From Fidelibacterota bacterium (lineage in GTDB: Bacteria; Fidelibacterota; BS150m-G59): a stretch of DNA of 7,715 nt. The notes beneath the pieces are model-generated. The model was not told the DNA's origin, did no database searches, and saw only the letters and a list, made by a program, of their open reading frames with translations. Shown here in pieces: positions 1-6,452 of the stretch. The translations under genes and the position numbers were made by a program. How positions within the stretch are numbered: position 1 is the stretch's first letter; every line of letters starts with the position of its first letter. Where the stretch lies: the NCBI GenBank assembly GCA_016784265.1, contig JADHUZ010000048.1:1-7715 (forward strand). The letters are read 5' to 3'.

Positions 1-2608
1 GGATAACATCGAAGGGCTTTCTCCAGCGATTAGTATCGAACAAAAAACTACACATCGCAATCCAAGATCCACTGTTGGAACGGTTACAGAAATTTATGAT
101 TACCTTCGTTTGCTTTATGCGAGAATTGGCAAGCCTTATTGCTATCGTTGCGGAAGACCGGTTGAACGCCAATCCGTGCAACAGATTGTGGATACGATTC
201 TTGCTTTCCCAGAAGGTGAACGAATTATGATTCTTTCTCCTCAAGTTCGCGGGCGAAAAGGCGAATATAAAGATGTTTTCGAGCGAGCGAAACGCGATGG
301 ATTTATCCGCGTGCGCGTGGATGGCAGCATAATGGATTTATCGAAACCGATTCGATTAGATAAAAACAAACAGCATTCTATAGAAATCGTTATTGACCGT
401 TTAGTTGTTAAGAAATCGGTGAAAGATCGATTGACAGATTCGATAGAATTGGCACTTTCGCGCGGAGATGGAATAGTATTTATTGAGCGAGTTGACGTGA
501 AAAAGTTGCAACTGTTCAGTCAGCATTTTGCCTGCGCTTTTTGCGAAGTGAATTTCGATGAACTTGCTCCGCGACTTTTCAGTTTTAATAGTCCATATGG
601 TGCTTGCCCAAATTGTGATGGCTTGGGATTTAAGAAAGATATTGATCCCGAGTTAATCGTGCCGGACGAATCAAAATCGCTTTTGGATGGATGTGTCAAG
701 CCGATTGGTAGTCAGCCGAAAGGTTCGTGGTATTCTGCGTATTTGAAAAGTTTGAGCCGCGCGTATAATTTTCGATTCACGACGCCGTGGAAAAGACTCA
801 ATCCGGAAGCACAACAGATTTTACTGTATGGTTCGAAGGGTGAAAAAGTCAAAATTGAATATTATTCCGAACGGTTTCGTGGCGAATTTGAAAGTGAATT
901 TGAGGGCGTTATTCCGAATCTGAAACGGCGATATTTGCAGACGAAATCACAGGGAATTCGGGCGTGGATAGAACAATTTATGAGCGAACACGCCTGCGAA
1001 GAATGCCACGGAGCGCGCTTAAAAAAAGAAGCGTTATCCGTCAAAATTGGCAATTTTTCAATAGCGGAAGTAACTGCGCTTTCCATCGCGGACGCACTAC
1101 AGTTTTTTGAGAATTTGCAACTGACTCAAACTGAACAGCACATTGCGCGTCAGATTTTCAAAGAGGTGAAAAGTCGGTTAAATTTTTTAGCGAGCGTTGG
1201 TGTAAATTATCTCACGCTAAATCGCACAGCAGGAACACTTTCTGGTGGCGAAGCGCAGCGAATCCGGCTGGCGACACAAATTGGAAGTCAACTTGTGGGA
1301 GTTATGTACATTCTTGATGAGCCGAGCATTGGACTCCATCAAAGGGATAACATGCGCTTAATCGAAACTTTGGTCAATCTTCGTGATTTGGGCAACACAA
1401 TTTTGGTTGTGGAGCATGACCGAGAAATGATGGAATCTGCCGATGTCATCGTTGATTTGGGTCCCGGCGCTGGAATCCACGGAGGCGAGTTGGTTGCAGT
1501 TGGAACGCAAGAAGAAATTATTCGTGAAAAGAAATCGCTGACTGGACAATATCTTGGGGACAAAAAGAAAATCCATGTCCCAAAACGAATAAACAAAGGC
1601 AACGGAAAAACACTTCAAATTATCGGGGCTGAAGGCAACAATTTAAAAAAAGTAAATGCAGAATTTCCTCTCGGCAAAATGATTTGTGTAACTGGTGTTT
1701 CCGGCTCTGGAAAATCCACACTCATCAATCGCACGCTTTATCCTGTGCTTGTGCAAAAATTGACAAAGTCGCAGGCCTATCCATTGAAATATCAATCCAT
1801 CGAGGGAACTGAGCATATTGACAAAGTGATCAGCATAGATCAATCTCCGATTGGAAGAACGCCGCGTTCAAACCCGGCAACTTATACTGGCTTGTTTACT
1901 TATATTCGCGATTTGTTTGCGCAATTGCCAGAATCCAAAATGCGAGGATATAAGCCCGGGCGATTTAGTTTTAATGTGATGGGCGGACGTTGTGAAGTTT
2001 GTCAGGGTGACGGCGTGAAAAAAATTGAAATGCACTTTTTGCCGGATGTGTATGTAACTTGTGAAATTTGCAACGGAAAACGATACAATCGCGAGACATT
2101 AGAAATTCATTACAAAGGAAAATCGATTGCTGAGGTGCTACAAATGACAGTCGAAGAAGCACTTGCTTTTTTTGAAAATATCGTGCCAATCAAGCGGAGG
2201 TTGAAAACATTGAACGAGGTCGGGTTGGGTTACATTCATCTTGGACAGCAGGCAACAACGCTTTCTGGTGGTGAAGCGCAACGAGTCAAACTTGCGACGG
2301 AACTTGCGAAAATTGGCACTGGCAACACATTGTATATTTTGGATGAACCCACGATTGGTTTGCATTTTGAAGATGTAAAAATGTTGCTCAAAGTTTTGAG
2401 TCGGATCGTAAGCAAGGGAAATACTGTGATAATCATCGAGCACAATTTGGATGTGATTAAATGTGCAGATTATATCGTTGACTTGGGTCCGGAAGGTGGT
2501 GATGCCGGAGGGAAAATTTTAGCGGCAGGCACACTCAAAGAAATTGCCCGAAAAAAGAAATCTTATACAGGACAATATTTGCGAAAGATATTGAAAGATG
2601 GTTATTAA
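1..2608 (+). CDS. uvrA: UvrA, excinuclease ABC subunit A (5'-truncated)
   Basis: This is the ATPase dimer that, with UvrB, finds bulky DNA lesions in nucleotide excision repair. The reading frame is open from base 2, with no start in the window. The first 36 codons before the TTG at 110 read DNIEGLSPAISIEQK and onward, the conserved UvrA segment near residue 73 of the E. coli protein. So about 70 residues, including the first Walker A, lie upstream, and the TTG at 110 is not the start. The visible 868 residues plus that loss match the usual ~940. Counting from base 2: zinc-binding cysteines at 178/181/202/205, a CxxC at 332/335, first ABC signature LSGGEAQR at 413-420 followed by Walker B ILDEPSIGLH, second Walker A GVSGSGKST at 565-573, second zinc module at 664/667/687/690, second LSGGEAQR at 754-761, and Walker B ILDEP at 779-783. 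An extra CYRC pair sits at 47/50. The second Walker B reads DEPTIGLH where DEPTTGLH is usual. Its end overlaps the next gene by 11 nt. Confidence 0.98.
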   Translation, partial: DNIEGLSPAISIEQKTTHRNPRSTVGTVTEIYDYLRLLYARIGKPYCYRCGRPVERQSVQQIVDTILAFPEGERIMILSPQVRGRKGEYKDVFERAKRDGFIRVRVDGSIMDLSKPIRLDKNKQHSIEIVIDRLVVKKSVKDRLTDSIELALSRGDGIVFIERVDVKKLQLFSQHFACAFCEVNFDELAPRLFSFNSPYGACPNCDGLGFKKDIDPELIVPDESKSLLDGCVKPIGSQPKGSWYSAYLKSLSRAYNFRFTTPWKRLNPEAQQILLYGSKGEKVKIEYYSERFRGEFESEFEGVIPNLKRRYLQTKSQGIRAWIEQFMSEHACEECHGARLKKEALSVKIGNFSIAEVTALSIADALQFFENLQLTQTEQHIARQIFKEVKSRLNFLASVGVNYLTLNRTAGTLSGGEAQRIRLATQIGSQLVGVMYILDEPSIGLHQRDNMRLIETLVNLRDLGNTILVVEHDREMMESADVIVDLGPGAGIHGGELVAVGTQEEIIREKKSLTGQYLGDKKKIHVPKRINKGNGKTLQIIGAEGNNLKKVNAEFPLGKMICVTGVSGSGKSTLINRTLYPVLVQKLTKSQAYPLKYQSIEGTEHIDKVISIDQSPIGRTPRSNPATYTGLFTYIRDLFAQLPESKMRGYKPGRFSFNVMGGRCEVCQGDGVKKIEMHFLPDVYVTCEICNGKRYNRETLEIHYKGKSIAEVLQMTVEEALAFFENIVPIKRRLKTLNEVGLGYIHLGQQATTLSGGEAQRVKLATELAKIGTGNTLYILDEPTIGLHFEDVKMLLKVLSRIVSKGNTVIIIEHNLDVIKCADYIVDLGPEGGDAGGKILAAGTLKEIARKKKSYTGQYLRKILKDGY
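2598..2608 (+). other. 11-nt overlap of uvrA stop and the next start
   Basis: The ATG at 2598 lies inside the last codons of uvrA, whose TAA is at 2606-2608. No strong Shine-Dalgarno sequence precedes it: GAAAG sits 10 nt upstream and another GAAAG directly abuts the ATG. The arrangement suggests that ribosomes finishing uvrA re-initiate on the envelope gene, so the two are probably on one transcript. Confidence 0.8.
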
Positions 2609-5600
2609 AAAATACATCATATTTGCAGTGGCTGTTTGCTTTGGATTTTCTCAAGAATTCGGCAAAAACAAAGTGCAATACGAACAATTTGAGTGGGATT
2701 ATATCCAAAGCCAGCATTTTGACATCTATTTTTATGATGGCGGCAAACCAATCGCTGAGTTTGCGGCGAGTGCGGCTGAGAAAGCATGTCAACAAATCTC
2801 AGATCGCATTAATTTTAAATTGAATCGAAGAATTTCTCTGATTTTATACAACAGCCACAATGATTTTCAGCAAACCAATATCACACTGAGTTATCTGGAA
2901 GAAGGTGTCGGCGGTTTCACAGAATTTTACAAAAATCGAATTGTGCTACCGTTCGAAGGTTCTTATTCGCAATTTCGCCACGTTCTCCATCATGAAATGG
3001 TTCATGCTTTGCTGAACGAGATGATGTATGGTGGCACGTTGCAATCGGCGATTGCGAATCGGATTTTCTTCCAATTGCCACTTTGGATGAATGAAGGGTT
3101 GGCAGAATTTCTTTCGTTGGGCTGGGATGAACATTCGGATTTGGTGATTCGTGACATGACGACTTATTCGAGATTTCCGAAAATTCCAGAATTATCCGGG
3201 TATTTTGCCTACAAAGGCGGTCAGTCTGTTTGGCGGTTTATCGTTCAAGAATATGGGTGTGAAAAGATAGCCGAAATTTTACACAACGCGCGAAAATATA
3301 GAAATGTCGAGAAAAGTTTCAAGCGTTCTCTTGGTGTGAATTTGTATGATTTATCCGAAGATTGGCATGCATGGTTACGTGAGCAACATTGGTCGGATGC
3401 AATTCAGCGTCAAAATGTTGCGGAAATTGGTAGCAAAATTACAGATCACAAAAAGTGGGGTAATTTTTTCAATATCGCTCCTGCAATTTCACCGGATGGA
3501 TCAATGATTGCTTTTCTTTCCGATAAGCACGAACATTCAGACATTTTTTTATATTCTGTCGCGGATGATCGGATTGTTAGAAAATTGGTTTCTGGCGGTA
3601 AAACTGCGCATCTGGAAGAATTAAAATGGCTAACGCCCGGCATTTCGTGGAGTCCGGATAATCACAGGATTTGTTTTGCTGCTAAAAGTGGGAGTCAAGA
3701 TGCGATTATTGTGAAGAACATTCAAACCGGAAAAATGAAACGATTTGTGCTGGATTTAGATGGAATTTTCAGCACCGCATGGTCGCCGATGGGCGAAAAA
3801 ATTGCGATTGTCGGCATTAAAAATGGTCAAAGTGACATTTATTCATTTCATCTTGAAACGGAGGAATTGATAAATTTGACCAATGATGTTGCAAGTGAAT
3901 TTGAGCCTTCGTGGTCAGCGGACGGTTTGGTTATCGTGTATGCTCACGAAAATCTTACGGATGACATTTCGAAAACGAATTCCATCGGATTTGTGCGCGA
4001 TATTTCCACGGTTGATGTCGAGACAGGCACCAAATCCTTGCTTTTGACGGCAGAAGGCGATGAAAATTTCCCGAAATTCAGCACAGATGGAAAAAATCTG
4101 CTTTATACTTCCGATCAAAGTGGGATTTCCAATTTGTACAAATTTAATATTGCGCAGAAAACTTCTGAGCCATTGACCAATCTTGATGGCGGTGTATTTC
4201 AACCGTCGTGGTCGCGAGATAGCAATCAGTTTGTTTTTGCAACTTTTCAGGATGGCGGCTGGGATATTGTTCGAGTTACGGATGTACTATCGTTACCTAC
4301 GCAAGAGGAGATTCCGATAACCATTTTCAGAAAAGAAGACAATGCCGGACTCAAATTACAAAAATCAGTAGCAGACAAAATTGGTTCTCCTAATCTTGAT
4401 AGAGTCGATGAAAATCCATATTCGGATTATATTTTTGGACATGATTTTTCGGTTACCAAAGATTCGTCACAAGCCACAGATGAAATTCAATCATTTGATG
4501 AAAATGGGCAATGGATTGTCAAGAAGTATAAGACGAAATTCACGCTCGATTATGCAGACGCGTATGCTTCGTATGGGCCTCGATTTGGATTTCAGGGAAG
4601 CAATGTGTTTGTGCTGAGCGATATTTTGGGAAATTATCAAATGTATCTCAGTGCGGAATTGTTTTTAAATCTCAAAAACAGCGATTATTCCTTCGTGTTT
4701 ATGAATTTCAAAAATCGGATCAATTTTGGAATTGGTTTCTGGCATTCAGCGCATTTTTTTCTGGACCCGCCGTACATCACGCGATACAGTCAAACCGGAA
4801 TCGAAGCATTAGTTTCTCTTCCATTTTCCAAATTTTCTCGCATTGAAGTAGGGCTAAATCGAATTGCAATCACAGACGACCAGTTCGTTTATGAATTAAG
4901 CGAAGAATCTCTAATCGGAACGCGCACAGTTTCCGCAAATCCACTAAGATTATCTCTGATTGCAGATCAAGTTAGTTGGGGACATACCGGTCCCAAAGAT
5001 GGCAGACGCATGAAATTTTCGTTGGTCAATTTTCCAAAGATTGCGATTGGAGATTTGGCGTTTCAGACTTTTCGGTTTGATTTCCGTCAATATTTTTCGT
5101 TTTTCAGAGAATATTCATTTGCCGCGCGGCTGAGTGGCGCATTCAGTCAGGGAGAAAATGCGCAAACATTTTTCTTGGGCGGACAGAGCAATTGGATTAA
5201 TTACCATTTTTCCGAAGATCCTAATTATGGCGATGCTGAAGAATTGTATTTTTCGGATATTGTAACGCCACTTCGGGGTGCAAATTATTATGCTCAAGCC
5301 GGAAATCGATGTTTTTTGATGAATGCAGAATTACGATTCCCGTTTGTGCACTTTTTGTATCTCGGTTTTCCAACAAACATTTTATTTCAAAATATTCGTG
5401 GTGCAATTTTTGCGGATATCGGCTCGGCTTGGAACTCCGAAAATCTTGTGTTGAATTCTTCGCTTTGGAAAAGTGAAAATGAAATTTTGCAAGGCTATGG
5501 AACGGGCGTTCGTATATTTTTGGGATATTTTTTGCTTAAAATTGATGCGGCGTGGACACCTGAAAATTCCACTTGGAGCAAGCCAAAATACTATTTTTCT

Positions 5601-5618
5601 GTGGGAGCAGATTTTTGA
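2598..5618 (+). CDS. Secreted peptidase-like / TolB-propeller / outer-membrane beta-barrel fusion protein
   Basis: This 1006-residue envelope protein has no firm known function. Residues 1-18 form a signal peptide (KK, then a hydrophobic core), with likely signal peptidase I cleavage after GFS; the Cys at 14 lacks a proper lipobox. Residues ~35-265 resemble the peptidase MA-like gluzincins: HEMVH at 132-136 gives two zinc histidines and the catalytic Glu133, and NEGLAEF at 165-171 offers Glu166 as third ligand. Residues ~290-562 carry six TolB/PD40-type propeller repeats. Residues ~645-1006 look like a beta-barrel of the bacterial surface antigen (Omp85/BamA-like) class, with PLRGANYYAQAG at 891-902, then NAELRFPF, and a C-terminal Phe typical of BAM substrates. 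The ATG at 2598 is the first start after the in-frame TGA at 2592-2594. The ribosome site is weak (GAAAG at 2583-2587), so coupling to uvrA is likely. Such proteins are often annotated as biopolymer transporter Tol or surface antigen. The domain calls are from motifs; the substrate is unknown. Confidence 0.9.
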   Translation: MVIKKYIIFAVAVCFGFSQEFGKNKVQYEQFEWDYIQSQHFDIYFYDGGKPIAEFAASAAEKACQQISDRINFKLNRRISLILYNSHNDFQQTNITLSYLEEGVGGFTEFYKNRIVLPFEGSYSQFRHVLHHEMVHALLNEMMYGGTLQSAIANRIFFQLPLWMNEGLAEFLSLGWDEHSDLVIRDMTTYSRFPKIPELSGYFAYKGGQSVWRFIVQEYGCEKIAEILHNARKYRNVEKSFKRSLGVNLYDLSEDWHAWLREQHWSDAIQRQNVAEIGSKITDHKKWGNFFNIAPAISPDGSMIAFLSDKHEHSDIFLYSVADDRIVRKLVSGGKTAHLEELKWLTPGISWSPDNHRICFAAKSGSQDAIIVKNIQTGKMKRFVLDLDGIFSTAWSPMGEKIAIVGIKNGQSDIYSFHLETEELINLTNDVASEFEPSWSADGLVIVYAHENLTDDISKTNSIGFVRDISTVDVETGTKSLLLTAEGDENFPKFSTDGKNLLYTSDQSGISNLYKFNIAQKTSEPLTNLDGGVFQPSWSRDSNQFVFATFQDGGWDIVRVTDVLSLPTQEEIPITIFRKEDNAGLKLQKSVADKIGSPNLDRVDENPYSDYIFGHDFSVTKDSSQATDEIQSFDENGQWIVKKYKTKFTLDYADAYASYGPRFGFQGSNVFVLSDILGNYQMYLSAELFLNLKNSDYSFVFMNFKNRINFGIGFWHSAHFFLDPPYITRYSQTGIEALVSLPFSKFSRIEVGLNRIAITDDQFVYELSEESLIGTRTVSANPLRLSLIADQVSWGHTGPKDGRRMKFSLVNFPKIAIGDLAFQTFRFDFRQYFSFFREYSFAARLSGAFSQGENAQTFFLGGQSNWINYHFSEDPNYGDAEELYFSDIVTPLRGANYYAQAGNRCFLMNAELRFPFVHFLYLGFPTNILFQNIRGAIFADIGSAWNSENLVLNSSLWKSENEILQGYGTGVRIFLGYFLLKIDAAWTPENSTWSKPKYYFSVGADF
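3465..4283 (+). repeat. Six TolB/PD40 beta-propeller repeats inside the outer-membrane fusion gene
   Basis: At protein level a degenerate unit of about 45-55 residues recurs, each with a core like WSPDGxxIaF followed by a strand ending in a D-I-Y/F motif. The cores fall at residues 295-301 (AISPDGS), 349-355 (ISWSPDN), 394-400 (AWSPMGE), 438-443 (SWSADG), 494-499 (FSTDGK) and 537-542 (SWSRDS). Six units match the six blades of the TolB propeller. In TolB this fold binds Pal and other envelope proteins, so a protein-binding role in the periplasm is the natural guess. The repeats are diverged at DNA level, so this is a protein-fold repeat and not a recent tandem duplication. Confidence 0.85.
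5603..5607 (+). promoter_or_regulatory. Ribosome binding site that fixes the mlaE start at TTG 5615
   Basis: GGGAG lies 7 nt before the TTG at 5615-5617, a near-ideal spacing. An upstream in-frame TTG at 5573 would add 14 residues (MEQAKILFFCGSRF) that only re-read the outer-membrane gene in another frame and have no comparable site. The TTG at 5615 also creates the 4-nt TTGA overlap with the preceding stop at 5616-5618, a common arrangement in coupled genes. Confidence 0.75.
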
Positions 5619-6385
5619 AAAATTTGATTCTTTGGTTTGGTGACCGCGTTATTTTCTTGGTCATTTCATTCGGCGAAATGATTACGCTGACGCTGAATTC
5701 GCTGAAAAGCACGCTTACATTTTTGCGTTATCGCCGGAAAATTTTGGAGGCGATGGAGGATTTCGGTTGGCGAGCGCTTCCGCTGGTTTTGGTGATTTCG
5801 GCATTTGGCGGTGCTGTTTCGGCGTGGCAAGCGGCATATCAATTCGGGAATATAATTCCGGCGCGTTTTATCGGCGCTGCCACGGGAATGGCGATTTTAA
5901 TGGAAATGGCGCCGGTGTTGACGGGGCTCGCCGTTGTGGGAAGAAATGGCACTGCACTTGCGGCGGAAATCGGCTCGATGAAAGTAACAGAACAAATTGA
6001 TGCGCTGAAAACGATGAGAATCTCGCCGGCGGAATATCTGATTTTTCCACGATTTTTTGCGGCTATTTTAATGCTTCCTCTTTTGACGATTTTCGCCGAT
6101 GTTTCCGCAATGTTTGGCGCGGCTTTTGTCTCGTGGCAAGTTTTTGATGTTTCACCGTATCAATTTTATTACACATTTGAGGAGTTTTTTGAATGGCGCA
6201 ATTTTATCGGTGGGCTCGTGAAATCTGTGATGTTCGGTTGGACGACGGTCATAATTTCCGGCTGGGTTGGACTTTCCACAAAAGGGGGCGCGCGCGGAGT
6301 TGGAAAAGCGGCAACGAAAGCATTTGTGCTCGGCTCGGCGGTGATTTTAATTGATGATTTTTTCGTGGCATCGTTGATTTTTTAA
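5615..6385 (+). CDS. mlaE: MlaE/YrbE-family ABC transporter permease
   Basis: This is the inner-membrane permease of an MCE-type lipid transporter. In E. coli MlaE works with the ATPase MlaF and the MCE protein MlaD to move phospholipids between the inner and outer membranes. From the TTG at 5615 the protein has 256 residues, against about 260 for E. coli MlaE. The family core is at residues 109-131 (GRNGTALAAEIGSMKVTEQ, then IDAL), and the C-terminal family segment runs from about 222 to 254 (KGGARGVGKAATKAF, then a hydrophobic stretch with IDDFF). Hydrophobic spans fall near 54-70, 86-108, 145-176, 198-220 and 235-256, with an amphipathic N-terminus. Neither mlaF nor mlaD follows; radA is next, so the partners must be encoded elsewhere. 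By hand count, two sampled 60-base blocks here are 55-60% GC and a third is 45%, against 42% in a block of the preceding gene. The Ala/Gly-rich membrane composition could explain this without transfer. Confidence 0.93.
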   Translation: MKNLILWFGDRVIFLVISFGEMITLTLNSLKSTLTFLRYRRKILEAMEDFGWRALPLVLVISAFGGAVSAWQAAYQFGNIIPARFIGAATGMAILMEMAPVLTGLAVVGRNGTALAAEIGSMKVTEQIDALKTMRISPAEYLIFPRFFAAILMLPLLTIFADVSAMFGAAFVSWQVFDVSPYQFYYTFEEFFEWRNFIGGLVKSVMFGWTTVIISGWVGLSTKGGARGVGKAATKAFVLGSAVILIDDFFVASLIF

Positions 6386-6448
6386 TTTAGGGGCGATCAA
6401 ATAAATGAAAAATAAAAAAGTGAAATACGTGAATTCGGCGGTTTCGTT
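6386..6448 (+). other. mlaE-radA intergenic gap
   Basis: This 63-base spacer is A/T-rich and holds the candidate leader ORF and its purine-rich site. I see no stem-loop followed by a T run, and no convincing -35/-10 pair, so there is no evidence that transcription stops or restarts here. Confidence 0.6.
6389..6393 (+). promoter_or_regulatory. Possible Shine-Dalgarno for the 15-codon leader ORF
   Basis: AGGGG, directly after the mlaE stop, lies 11 nt before the ATG at 6405. The spacing is longer than ideal, but this is the strongest purine-rich match in the mlaE-radA gap. Confidence 0.35.
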
Positions 6449-6452
6449 GTGA
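6405..6452 (+). CDS. Possible 15-residue leader ORF overlapping the radA start
   Basis: An ATG opens MKNKKVKYVNSAVSL and closes with TGA at 6450-6452. That stop shares four bases (GTGA) with the GTG start of radA. A purine-rich AGGGG precedes the ATG by 11 nt. The peptide is basic at its N-terminus and has no recognisable family. The likely value of such an ORF would be to couple translation into radA, which has only a weak site of its own (GGCGG at 6437-6441). It is too short to distinguish from chance by eye, and it could simply be spacer DNA. Confidence 0.3.
   Translation: MKNKKVKYVNSAVSL

Noticed and set aside
110..112. TTG at 110 as the start of UvrA
   Set aside because: The frame is open back to base 2 and encodes a conserved UvrA segment (EGLSPAISIEQK), so the gene begins before the window.
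2598..2660. Lipoprotein signal at Cys14 of the outer-membrane fusion protein
   Set aside because: The residue before Cys is Val and the hydrophobic core continues past it, so a signal peptidase I site after GFS fits better.
4381..4617. A 78-codon + strand frame inside the outer-membrane gene
   Set aside because: It lies wholly within the linker and barrel coding sequence, is Met/Arg/Ile-rich as frame-shifted reads of this gene are, and has no motif.
5573..5614. Longer MlaE N-terminus from TTG 5573
   Set aside because: The 14 extra residues overlap the barrel gene and lack a ribosome site, while TTG 5615 has GGGAG at 7 nt.
6386..6448. Terminator or promoter between mlaE and radA
   Set aside because: There is no GC-rich hairpin followed by a T run and no convincing promoter boxes.
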